This document shows positions 39,057-46,805 of a DNA stretch of 64,000 bases, one piece after another. Source of the stretch: Nocardia niigatensis NBRC 100131 (GTDB lineage: Bacteria; Actinomycetota; Actinomycetes; Mycobacteriales; Mycobacteriaceae). Location: assembly GCF_000308655.1 (NCBI RefSeq), contig NZ_BAGC01000110.1, forward strand, positions 1 through 64,000, in the 5' to 3' direction. The notes beneath the pieces are model-generated. The model did not search any database. It was given only the letters and a program-made list of their open reading frames with translations, and was not told the origin of the DNA. The translations under genes and the position numbers were made by a program. Positions within the stretch are counted from its first letter, which is position 1. Each line of letters begins with the position of its first letter.

Positions 39057-39635
39057 TTGACCGACACCCTGCTGGACCCCAAGACCGCCCTGGTTCTCAT
39101 CGACCTGCAGCGCGGCATCGTCGCCGCCCCGACCCAGCCGCACACCGCGGACGAGGTGGTGCGCCGGGGCACCGAGCTGGTCAAGGCCTTCCGTGACAAG
39201 GGCCTGCCGGTCGTCCTGGTGCGGGTCACCTTCGCCGAGGATGGCGGTGACATGCCGCCCGGCCGCACCATGCAGCCCGGCGGCAAGTTCACCCCGCCCG
39301 CCGGCTGGGACGAGATCATCGACGAGCTCGACGTCCAGCCCACCGACATCCGAATCACCAAGCGCCAGTGGGGCGCCTTCCACGGCACCGACCTCGACCT
39401 GCACCTGCGCCGCCGCGGCGTCACCGCCATCGTCCTGGGCGGCATCGCCACCAGCATCGGCGTCGAATCCACGGCCCGCGCCGCCCACGAACACGGCTAC
39501 CACGTCATCGTCGCCACCGACGCCACCGCCGACCGCGACCCCGCCGCCCACACCCACTCCACCGAAAAGATCTTCCCCCGCCTCGGCGTCACCGCCACCA
39601 CCGAGGAGATCCTGGACGCCCTCACCGACCTCTGA
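39057..39635 (+). CDS. Isochorismatase-like hydrolase lacking the catalytic cysteine
   Basis: A 192-residue protein with the cysteine-hydrolase fold. Catalytic Asp16 (TALVLIDLQRGIV) and Lys (RITKRQWGAFHGTDLD) are present. At the place of the nucleophile the sequence reads GGIATSIGVESTARAAHEHG: Gly stands where nicotinamidase-type enzymes have Cys (xxCVExTAR). Isochorismatases proper also lack Cys and hydrolyse a vinyl ether, so it may be active on a non-amide substrate, or be non-catalytic. TTG 39057 follows GAAGGA. It is co-directional with the MarR gene 33 bases upstream. Confidence 0.9.
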   Translation: MTDTLLDPKTALVLIDLQRGIVAAPTQPHTADEVVRRGTELVKAFRDKGLPVVLVRVTFAEDGGDMPPGRTMQPGGKFTPPAGWDEIIDELDVQPTDIRITKRQWGAFHGTDLDLHLRRRGVTAIVLGGIATSIGVESTARAAHEHGYHVIVATDATADRDPAAHTHSTEKIFPRLGVTATTEEILDALTDL

Positions 39636-39888
39636 GGGCGGCGCGCGTTCCGAACTTGCCGGCGTGGTGCTCGATTCGGTGCCGAGCCGGGCGGCGAATT
39701 CGGCTATCTGCCCATTCCCAGGTGGTGATGGGCTCGATGTCGGCCCGTGAGGGACAACCGCACAAGAAGTAGCCCACCGTGCAGTCGACTTCGAACCATC
39801 GACAGGGCCCATTCCTGGGACCGCAACGGATTGGGCCGTCGGCAGGCAATTGCCCACCGACGGCCCAGCCACACCCGCCGTCAGACAT
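39622..39888 (-). CDS. Possible small Cys-rich protein
   Basis: An 88-residue frame between convergent genes. Its middle (CRWFEVDCTVGYFLCGCPSR, ADIEPITTWEWADSRIRRPA) looks protein-like, with several cysteines. The proposed first 15 codons, however, lie inside the terminator hairpin at 39832-39867, and the 3' end overlaps the isochorismatase gene by 14 bases. If real, it starts downstream of the hairpin at a non-ATG codon. No family is recognised. Confidence 0.3.
   Translation of the reverse strand: MSDGGCGWAVGGQLPADGPIRCGPRNGPCRWFEVDCTVGYFLCGCPSRADIEPITTWEWADSRIRRPARHRIEHHAGKFGTRAALRGR
39832..39867. terminator. Hairpin terminator
   Basis: TGGGCCGTCGG (39832-39842) pairs perfectly with CCGACGGCCCA (39857-39867) around a 14-base loop that itself contains GGCAATTGCC. 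It lies 14 bases past the stop of the IPT/TIG gene on the minus strand and about 200 bases past the isochorismatase-like gene. Confidence 0.75.
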
Positions 39889-40135
39889 AGGTGAAGGGCA
39901 GTGCGTTGCTGATGCCGTCCAGCTCCACCTTGACGGTGACGTCCACCGTGCCTGTCCCCGTCGGGGAGATGGCCGTGATCTGGGTGTCGGAATCGATGGT
40001 GAATGTGGTTGCCTTGGTACCGAATCGCACGGTCAAGGGACCGACATTACTGAACCCGGAGCCCGCGATCACCACAGAGCTGAAAACCGTCGCAGGGCCG
40101 GAAGAGGGTGTCAGGGAGGTGAGAACAGGTGCCAT
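39881..40135 (-). CDS. IPT/TIG domain protein
   Basis: An 84-residue single immunoglobulin-like IPT/TIG domain: MAPVLTSLTPSSGPATVFSS, VVIAGSGFSNVGPLTVRFGT, ISPTGTGTVDVTVKVELDGI, ending LPFTYV. The motif PSSGP...I.GSGF...V.FG is diagnostic. GGAG lies 8 bases upstream of ATG 40135. There is no signal peptide, so it may be cytoplasmic or exported by a non-classical route. Similar one-domain proteins occur in actinobacteria beside phage-tail-like or surface genes, but nothing like that is adjacent here. Confidence 0.85.
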   Translation of the reverse strand: MAPVLTSLTPSSGPATVFSSVVIAGSGFSNVGPLTVRFGTKATTFTIDSDTQITAISPTGTGTVDVTVKVELDGISNALPFTYV

Positions 40136-40206
40136 GGGCCGACTCCAAATCGAAATAGAATGAAAAGGGTTTCCTTGCAACGGATGCCGTCTTGCTGCGG
40201 CAACCG

Positions 40207-40446
40207 CTACATATCCAGTAAGCCTCCGGCGACGACACTTCGGCAACGGATCCACAGTTCGTTCTCTTCCGGTTTCGCTACGGTTTCTACCCGGTGATTC
40301 GCGGCGGGATCGGGACAACTCACCCCCGCACCCAGCCGGTCCGCGAGGTCGCGGTAGGCAGCCGACACCCGGACCGCAGCGTCGCCGATAGCCTCGGGAT
40401 CGACATGCCGCGCCCGACGGCCCGAAGACCGCGGCCTCCAATGGAT
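40207..40446 (-). pseudogene. Coding-like fragment without a start
   Basis: Between the 942-residue gene and the IPT/TIG gene one minus-strand frame reads RARHVDPEAIGDAAVRVSAA, then YRDLADRLGAG, later ENELWIRCRSVVAGGLLDM before the stop at 40209-40207. It has no ATG, and upstream it runs into the 3' end of the large gene in another frame. The first part is reminiscent of short helical EspC/WXG-type proteins, but the similarity is weak. It may be a frameshifted tail or a gene with an unusual start. Confidence 0.3.
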
Positions 40447-40472
40447 CTGATCCCGGATCCAGGGGCGATCCG

Positions 40473-43301
40473 CTAGTCGCGGTGGGCTCGGGACCAGAGG
40501 GCGGGCCAGCCGCCGGGGGTGAGGTAGGCGGTGGGGATCAGCAGGCCGTGGTCGGCGATGTGGTTCCAGAAGATCGCGTTGTCGCGGCCGGGGTCGGGGG
40601 ATCCGAGTTCCAGGGCGGCGGGCCAGGCGGTGAGCCAGGGGCCGTCGGGGTCGGAGAGGGAGGTGGTGGGGTAGCCGGGGACGGTGGTGGCGCGCGGCGC
40701 GCTGATCGAGGTCACCGGCCCGGTAGGGGTGGGGGCGCAGGTGGTGGCGAGGATGAGAGGGCAGAGCAGGTCGGCGACGGGCTGGCGGACGAGGGCGTGG
40801 GTGAAGGCGGGATCGACGCGGCGGGCCAACCGGCCGAGGGCGGCGCGGACACGCTGGGCGACCAGGTTCATGCTGCGCGCGTTAGCGATGTCGGGTTCTT
40901 TCACCAAGGCGCGCAGTCGTTTCGACGGAATAGGCGCGTCATCCGTGATGGTGTGCAGGCGCGGGTAGCGGGCGAGCAGGGCGGCGTCGAGGGATTCGAT
41001 CGCCGCGGTGAGAGGGCGGCTGCCGGTGGCTGCCCAGAGGGCGGGCAGGGCGGCGGGCTCAGCGCCCAGGAAGGCCGCGCACAGACCGGACAGGCGATCG
41101 ACGCCCGAACGGCGCAGGGTGGTCAGCGTTTTGGGGTCGCCGTCGGGATCCCCCGCCAGGGCGGCGAGCACGCGCAGCGCGGCTTCCGAGTCGACCATCG
41201 CCTTGCGGACGGCCTCGTGCAGCGCCGGGCCGACCTCGCGGACCGGGTCGGGCGCCGAACGCCGCGCCCGCGCGGGCGGTTCCACATTCAGCACCTCGGC
41301 CGAACCGGCCTCCGGCTCCTCGGCGGGCAGGGTCGCGGCCCAGTCCCGGACCGCCTGCCGCACCGCGGGATCCGGGTCCTCGTTGAACCGCCCGGCGATC
41401 TCGGTGACCGCCCACCCGCGCCCGGTCCGGCGCAGCTCGGCATTGACCTGGAGGACGTCCCGCTCGTCCCGGAGGGCGATCAGAATGCTGCGGCCGCGTA
41501 CCGCTCGAGTCTGATACCAGTGTCCCGCAATGCAATTACCCATGTAGTCCGACCATTCCGCAAGACGCGCGGCGGTGCGAGCGATCTGAATCCGCAATGC
41601 CGTCCCGGGCAGCAGACCGCCGTCGTGCTCGAGCACCGGCTCCGCGATCTCGAACTCGCTGCTGAGCGCCGCGGCCACCACACCGCTACCCATGAGTCCG
41701 GCACACAGCCGCGCCCATTCCCGGCATCGCGCGGGCGCCGCGGCTCCGAGGTCGAGCAGCTGAGCCGCCCCTGCCACCGCGAGCGGGATGGAGTCCGAGC
41801 GCGGGGTCAGCGGATCCGGTTGCCGCGCGGGCGGGTTGGTGTCGAACACGGGAACGCGGAAGTCATACTCGAGCACTGCCGCGTCGTGCCCGCGCGCCTG
41901 CGCCATGGCGTCGGCCAGGTCGGCCAGCCACAGCAGATCGCCCGCCCGTTCGGCCGCGGTGGGGTTCTCGGCCAGCCGCATCGAAAGGCTCGGCCGCCCC
42001 AGCGTGGGCGCCAGTGGCGCACAGTGCCAGTCCTGCGGCGCGCGCTGCGCGGTGTAGCCGGCCACCGCGCGCCAGGCACGCAAGGACTCCGAATCCCAGT
42101 TCTCCGGAAGCGAAGTCGCCGGAATCTCCTGGACGAGCAGTGCCCGGCACCGCTCCTGGACAACGGTCGCGTAGGCCAGCGCGGTCCGCATCCGAGCCCG
42201 CACGAACCGCTCGTAGGCGGTGTTGCGCGGCTGCTGCTGCCGCAGCCACGCGTCGATCTCGCGCACGTGGACGGCGGGTCGCGCGGGCAGCGCATTCAAC
42301 TCGTCGACGGTGTATGCGGCCGATTGCAGATCTCGACGGCTCAGCATCCCGGAGACGACCGCGATCTCGTCGCGCACCCGGTCGATGCCCGCCACCACCC
42401 CGACTTCGCGCACCGCGACCGCCGCCCGCAGCAGCACCGTCGCCGCCAGCGCGTCCTGGATCAGCCGTTCCACACAGTGCTTCCAGAGCGTCCGCCAGGT
42501 CGGACGGAACCGAATGGCCTCCAGCAGGGTGAGCGTCGCGGAGTTCGCTCCCCGGGCCAGCTCGATCATCCGCCGCTCATCGAACTGGCGATGGCGTTCG
42601 CGCAGCGCCTCCAGCCCGCTCAGATCGTTGCTCGCCACCAGTCGTTCCCGCTCCAGTACGCCCTGCTGCCGCGCGCAGACCTCCGCCCAAAGATCCAGGA
42701 CCAGTTCCAGACGCCCCGGCCGCGAATACTGTTCGAGGACCCGGCGCAGATTGGCCGCCAGCACCGACGCCGCCCCGTCGGGCACCGGGTCGATGCCGTC
42801 GGGCGCGCGCAGCTCGAGCACTCGCACCAGTTGCTCGGGCCCGAGCAGGTCGGCCGCCGCGGACGCCAATACGACTGCCGCCCAGCGTCCCTCTCCGATG
42901 GCCTGTTCGGCGGCCGCGCCCACGGGTTTGGTCGCGGTCACTCCGAACAGCGCGACCAGGGTCGCCGTCCGCTCCCCCAGCCGCCAGCCGCCCCCGACCT
43001 TCAGCACCCGCAGCGCCGCCAGTACGGCGTCCCGCCGGTCCCCGCCGGCTCCGGCCAGCCGCGCGGACACAAAGCCTTCACCGAGATCGATTCCAGCCCC
43101 GGCGATTACGGTGCCGCCGAGCTCGATGAGCCCGGCCAGGTCGGCGCAGGCGATGGCCACCCGCGCGGGATCGCTGTCCCGCCCGCCCAGGACGACGGCG
43201 GCGCCCTCGGGCCCGTCGTGGTCGATTTCCTCCCCGGTCTCGACCAGCCATGCGCGCCGATCACGTTCCGCGACGACACCGAAGGCCAACAGCACTGCCA
43301 A
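40473..43301 (-). CDS. Large protein of unknown function with a PcfJ-like segment
   Basis: A 942-residue protein beginning MAVLLAFGVVAERDRRAWLV. No signal peptide or membrane helix is visible and it is rich in Ala, Arg and Leu helices. At about residues 590-650, WSDYMGNCIAGHWYQTRAVR and ILIALRDERDVLQVNAELRR followed by EIAGRFNEDPD resemble the PcfJ-like pattern (conserved Cys-Val/Ile, then a strand and a GxxN turn) known from conjugative plasmids. The rest matches nothing recognised. It lies 100 bases after the PII-like gene on the same strand, so it could be the third gene of the amt operon. The role is unknown. Confidence 0.8.
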   Translation of the reverse strand: MAVLLAFGVVAERDRRAWLVETGEEIDHDGPEGAAVVLGGRDSDPARVAIACADLAGLIELGGTVIAGAGIDLGEGFVSARLAGAGGDRRDAVLAALRVLKVGGGWRLGERTATLVALFGVTATKPVGAAAEQAIGEGRWAAVVLASAAADLLGPEQLVRVLELRAPDGIDPVPDGAASVLAANLRRVLEQYSRPGRLELVLDLWAEVCARQQGVLERERLVASNDLSGLEALRERHRQFDERRMIELARGANSATLTLLEAIRFRPTWRTLWKHCVERLIQDALAATVLLRAAVAVREVGVVAGIDRVRDEIAVVSGMLSRRDLQSAAYTVDELNALPARPAVHVREIDAWLRQQQPRNTAYERFVRARMRTALAYATVVQERCRALLVQEIPATSLPENWDSESLRAWRAVAGYTAQRAPQDWHCAPLAPTLGRPSLSMRLAENPTAAERAGDLLWLADLADAMAQARGHDAAVLEYDFRVPVFDTNPPARQPDPLTPRSDSIPLAVAGAAQLLDLGAAAPARCREWARLCAGLMGSGVVAAALSSEFEIAEPVLEHDGGLLPGTALRIQIARTAARLAEWSDYMGNCIAGHWYQTRAVRGRSILIALRDERDVLQVNAELRRTGRGWAVTEIAGRFNEDPDPAVRQAVRDWAATLPAEEPEAGSAEVLNVEPPARARRSAPDPVREVGPALHEAVRKAMVDSEAALRVLAALAGDPDGDPKTLTTLRRSGVDRLSGLCAAFLGAEPAALPALWAATGSRPLTAAIESLDAALLARYPRLHTITDDAPIPSKRLRALVKEPDIANARSMNLVAQRVRAALGRLARRVDPAFTHALVRQPVADLLCPLILATTCAPTPTGPVTSISAPRATTVPGYPTTSLSDPDGPWLTAWPAALELGSPDPGRDNAIFWNHIADHGLLIPTAYLTPGGWPALWSRAHRD

Positions 43302-43401
43302 ACCCGAACTCCCACCGATGAATTGCCGCGGGTGGCGGCACAGTCTCCCGCCCCGACCATACGATCGGGGCGCGAGCTCGGCAATCGAGTTTTCCGGCCG
43401 T

Positions 43402-43770
43402 TCACAATCGGCGGGCGTCGATCATCCAGATCTGGATATTGGCGGATTCGTGGGTGGAGCCGATCCGGCCGATCATGCGCACCAGATCGGTGACATCTTC
43501 GGTCCGGGCGAGCAATTCGACTCGCAGGCCGGCGGAGACGTCGGTTTCGAAACGCTGTCCGCGATAGCTTTGGACGCGGTTGTCACGGTCATCCACACGG
43601 TAGACCTGGGTGACCACCAGCCGCCGCACACCGAAGGCGGCGAGGGCCTGTTTGATCTGATCGAACAGGCCGGGCGGCACCACCAGCGTGAGGAGTTTCG
43701 CGTCCGCACCGCCGCCCGGGTCCATATTGTGGTAACCGACCATGCCGCCGAGCTGCAGCGGCGCCGACAT
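43402..43770 (-). CDS. PII-like signal protein with altered T-loop
   Basis: A 122-residue protein with the PII fold order: AKLLTLVVPPGLFDQIKQAL, GVRRLVVTQVYRVDDRDNRV, T-loop region SYRGQRFETDVSAGLRVELL and a last helix-strand pair ending IQIWMIDARRL. It has a 15-residue N-terminal extension. Compared with GlnB/GlnK, the uridylylated/adenylylated Tyr51 (YRGAEY) is Phe here (YRGQRF). The ATP-contacting GDGK of the B-loop is also missing (RIGSTHESANIQ). It starts inside the stop of amt (TGATG), so it surely works with the transporter, but by a mechanism not relying on tyrosine modification. Confidence 0.82.
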   Translation of the reverse strand: MSAPLQLGGMVGYHNMDPGGGADAKLLTLVVPPGLFDQIKQALAAFGVRRLVVTQVYRVDDRDNRVQSYRGQRFETDVSAGLRVELLARTEDVTDLVRMIGRIGSTHESANIQIWMIDARRL

Positions 43771-45194
43771 CAGGATTCCTTGGCCGGAATCTCCGCATTG
43801 TCCTGCCGCACCGCCGTTTCCGCACGCGCCGTTTTCCGCACTACCGACGGTTGCGCGTGGACGAGCGCGTCATCCGGATACGCCTCTTCCTCGTGGGCTC
43901 CCACGTCACCGGTCTCGAGGATCTCATCCGGCATGCGCAGACTCATGAACAGACTGAACACCTTGAGAATGACGAAGGTGACGAAGGCATCCCAGACGAT
44001 GACCGTCGCGGCCGCACCCGCCTGCCACAGCAGCAGTTTCGGATTGTGTCCGTAGAGCCAGCCGCCGTAGGTGGCATCGGCCGCGCCGCCGGTGCCCAGA
44101 TACACCCGGATATTCGGGTCGGCCAGCACGCCGACCAGCATGCCGCCCGCCAGCCCGGCAACGCCGTGCGTGTGCACCACGCCGAGGGTGTCGTCGACCT
44201 TGCGGAAGAGCCGGGTCCGCCCGAGCTTGTTCCAGGACAGCCACACCAGCGTCGAGGCGATCAGTCCGATCACCATGGCCCCGAAGCTGTTCACGAAGCC
44301 CGCCGCCGGGGTGATGGCGACCAGGCCGGCGATCATGCCGTTGACCGCGCCCAGGAAGTTGGGCCGTCGCGCCGGACCGGCCAGCATGTCCCAGATCACC
44401 CAGGTCAGCACCGCGACCGCGGTGGCGAGGTTGGTATTGATCACCGCGAGTGAGGCGTCCGCGCCCGCGAAGTACGGGTCGCCGCCGTTGAAGCCGTTCC
44501 AGCCCAGCCACAGGATGCCCGCCCCGGCCGCGGCCATGGGCAGATTGTTGGGCACCGCACGTTCCCGGTCGCGGGCCAGCCGCGGGCCGATGACCGCCGC
44601 GGCCACGAAACCGGTGGTGCCCGCGGCCAAGTGGATGACGTATCCGCCGGAGTAGTCGAGCGCGCCCATTTGCGACCACCAGCCGCCGCCCCAGATGAGG
44701 AAGGCGTTGACCGAGTAGGCCAGGGTCGACCAGAGCGGGACGAAGATCAGCCACACCTTGAAATTGATGCGCCCGATCACGCTGCCCAGGAACAGCAGCG
44801 GCGTGATGGCGGCGAATACGAACTGGAAGTAGGCGAGCGTGGTCTCGGAGAATCGGAACTTGGGCATGAGTCCGTCGAGCAACGGAATCACAGCCTGCTC
44901 TTGATTATTGGTACCGAGAATTGTGTGCGGCTTGCCGATTGCGGCCCGCAGCATTCCTGGGCCCAGTTTGATCGGCTCGCCGAATCCCATCTTGAATCCC
45001 CACAGCACCCACACCACCAGGACCAGCGAGAATCCGGTGAATGCCATGAGCATGGTATTGACGGCCCACTTGCGTTGCACCAGACCGCCATACAAGATCG
45101 CGATACCGGGAATGCTCATGAGACCGACGAGAGTTGCGGCCACCAACTGCCAGGCATTGTCGCCGGGGTTCAGCCAGTCGGGATACGGTGACAT
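43770..45194 (-). CDS. amt: Ammonium transporter
   Basis: A 474-residue, 11-helix channel of the Amt/Mep/Rh family that imports ammonium. Conserved parts are AATLVGLMSIPGIAILYGGL in helix 1, DYSGGYVIHLAAGTTGFVAA with the first pore His, and DDTLGVVHTHGVAGLAGGML with the second pore His. The last 50 residues are a polar cytoplasmic tail (MPDEILETGDVGAHEEEAYP onward), longer than in E. coli AmtB. It heads an operon with the PII-like gene (one-base overlap) and possibly the 942-residue protein. A GlnR-like site lies about 120 bases upstream. Confidence 0.95.
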   Translation of the reverse strand: MSPYPDWLNPGDNAWQLVAATLVGLMSIPGIAILYGGLVQRKWAVNTMLMAFTGFSLVLVVWVLWGFKMGFGEPIKLGPGMLRAAIGKPHTILGTNNQEQAVIPLLDGLMPKFRFSETTLAYFQFVFAAITPLLFLGSVIGRINFKVWLIFVPLWSTLAYSVNAFLIWGGGWWSQMGALDYSGGYVIHLAAGTTGFVAAAVIGPRLARDRERAVPNNLPMAAAGAGILWLGWNGFNGGDPYFAGADASLAVINTNLATAVAVLTWVIWDMLAGPARRPNFLGAVNGMIAGLVAITPAAGFVNSFGAMVIGLIASTLVWLSWNKLGRTRLFRKVDDTLGVVHTHGVAGLAGGMLVGVLADPNIRVYLGTGGAADATYGGWLYGHNPKLLLWQAGAAATVIVWDAFVTFVILKVFSLFMSLRMPDEILETGDVGAHEEEAYPDDALVHAQPSVVRKTARAETAVRQDNAEIPAKES

Positions 45195-45311
45195 GGTTCA
45201 GCGCTACCTCACCGCGGAGCGGACAGGCACCAGATCCGCTCCAGCACTAAATTACGTTGTGACATAAGGTGTCTAAGGTCACATCCGGTAAGCCAAGTGT
45301 TGTGCCGGAAC

Positions 45312-45327
45312 GTTTCCCGGCGATTAC
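45312..45327 (-). promoter_or_regulatory. GlnR-like nitrogen-control box upstream of amt
   Basis: On the minus strand GTAAT, six bases (CGCCGG), GAAAC matches the actinobacterial GlnR half-site pair GTnAC-n6-GnAAC except for T in place of C at the fifth base. It lies about 120 bases before the amt start, as expected of an activator site, and is shared with the divergent glnX promoter. GlnR activates amt in response to nitrogen limitation in streptomycetes and mycobacteria. The rest of the gap 45195-45494 holds no gene. Confidence 0.55.
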
Positions 45328-45494
45328 CCGCGGTTAAATCTGGATTTCATGGTCCGGTCATTAATGCGTGCGCATTCGAAATGACCGACCCGGAAGATGA
45401 ATTCCGACCGGTTCGAACTTGATCGACAGGGTGCGATCGCTACCGTACGATCTGGCTACGGGGAGCACCGGCCGGTCGAACGGGGGAAACGGAG

Positions 45495-46805
45495 TTGACG
45501 AGTCGCGTACCGGCGACCATTCGCAGTCGCTCGGCGGCGAACATTCGCAGCCGCTCAGCGGCGATCACTCGCAGGACCACGCAATGGGCACGGCGCTTCG
45601 CGCGCACCGCGCCCGGCGTCATCGGAGCGGTGGGCGCCGCGCTAGCGCTACTCGCTCTGCTGGGCGGTCTGGTGACCGCGAATCAGCAGAGCGCCAAGAT
45701 CTCTCGCCACGACACCGTGCTGGCGCACACCGAACCGCTGGCGAATGCCGCGCAACGGCTGTACGTGGCGCTGTCCACCGCCGACGCGGCCGCGTCGACG
45801 GCCTATCTCTCCGGCGGCATCGAGTCGCCCGAGGTACGCATCCGCTACGAGAACGCGCTGACCGATGCGGCCGCCGCGCTCGCGGAGGCCACCACCGGCG
45901 CCGCGGACGCCGAGACCCGCACCATCCTGGGCCGGATTTCGGCCGAATTACCCAGCTACACCGGCTATGTCGAGGCGGCGCGGGCCAACAACCGGCAGGG
46001 CCTGCCGGTCGGCTCCGCGTATCTGCGGCAGGCCTCGGCGCTCATGCAGGGCTCGATCCTGAAGGACGCCGGCGAGCTGCAGCACATCCGCCTCGGCCAG
46101 CTGCACAGTGATCAGGACGCGATCACCGGACTGCCCTGGTGGAGCGCGGGCGCACTGGTGCTGCTGCTGGCGGCCTGCGGTTACGGCTCGTGGATTCTGG
46201 TGCGGCGCACCAATCGCTGGATCAATCCGGGCGTGGTCATCGCCGCCGGCCTGGGAGTGGTCGCCCTGCTATGGATTCTCGCCACCACGGCGGCGACCAC
46301 GGCAGCCATCGACACCGGCGCCACCGCGCGCTTCGAAAAGCTGTCGCAGGCAAGGATTCTCGCCCAGCAGGCACGCACCGAGGAGACGCTGCAGCTCATC
46401 ACCCGCGGTGACATCGACGCCAGCGAGCAGCGCTTCACCGCCGGCAGCAACCAGCTGCGCTCGGACCTGGCCGGCCTACTGAGCGCCGATTCCGCGGCGT
46501 CGAAGGCCTTCTCGGGCTGGCAGGACGGCCATCAGAAGGAGCTCGCCGCCTACAAGTCCAACGACTATCGCGGGGCGGTCGACCAGTCGATCAAGACCGA
46601 CGGCGCGGGCTCCGCGGCCCAGTTCGCGGCCCTCGACGCCGCCTTGAAGACCGAACTCGAACGCACCCGCCAGGAAGTGCGTGACGATGTGAACACAGCC
46701 GGAAATGCCCTCACCCTCAGCCCGCTGGGCACGATGGTGCTGCTGCTGGCGGCGGCGGGATCGATTGTCGTCGGGGTGTGGCCGCGGTTGAAGGAGTTCC
46801 TGTGA
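45495..46805 (+). CDS. GlnX-like membrane sensor
   Basis: A 436-residue membrane protein with three hydrophobic segments: APGVIGAVGAALALLALLGG (start), WWSAGALVLLLAACGYGSWI with a following pair (VVIAAGLGVVALLWILATTA), and a C-terminal LTLSPLGTMVLLLAAAGSIV. Two helical extracytoplasmic regions lie between. Gene order (this, GlnH-like, then PknG) matches mycobacterial glnX-glnH-pknG, where GlnX with GlnH senses external Asp/Glu and signals to PknG. TTG 45495 follows a GGAG-rich leader. The N-terminus carries a tandem repeat (IRSRSAAN, IRSRSAAI). No kinase or HAMP motif is visible. Confidence 0.8.
   Translation: MTSRVPATIRSRSAANIRSRSAAITRRTTQWARRFARTAPGVIGAVGAALALLALLGGLVTANQQSAKISRHDTVLAHTEPLANAAQRLYVALSTADAAASTAYLSGGIESPEVRIRYENALTDAAAALAEATTGAADAETRTILGRISAELPSYTGYVEAARANNRQGLPVGSAYLRQASALMQGSILKDAGELQHIRLGQLHSDQDAITGLPWWSAGALVLLLAACGYGSWILVRRTNRWINPGVVIAAGLGVVALLWILATTAATTAAIDTGATARFEKLSQARILAQQARTEETLQLITRGDIDASEQRFTAGSNQLRSDLAGLLSADSAASKAFSGWQDGHQKELAAYKSNDYRGAVDQSIKTDGAGSAAQFAALDAALKTELERTRQEVRDDVNTAGNALTLSPLGTMVLLLAAAGSIVVGVWPRLKEFL

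Noticed and set aside
40482..43493. 1003-codon plus-strand frame opposite the 942-residue gene
   Set aside because: Gly/Arg/Gln-rich composition typical of an antisense shadow in GC-rich DNA; no protein motif.
45405..45430. Sequence resembling a tRNA T-loop (GGTTCGAAC)
   Set aside because: No acceptor, D or anticodon stem can be drawn around it.
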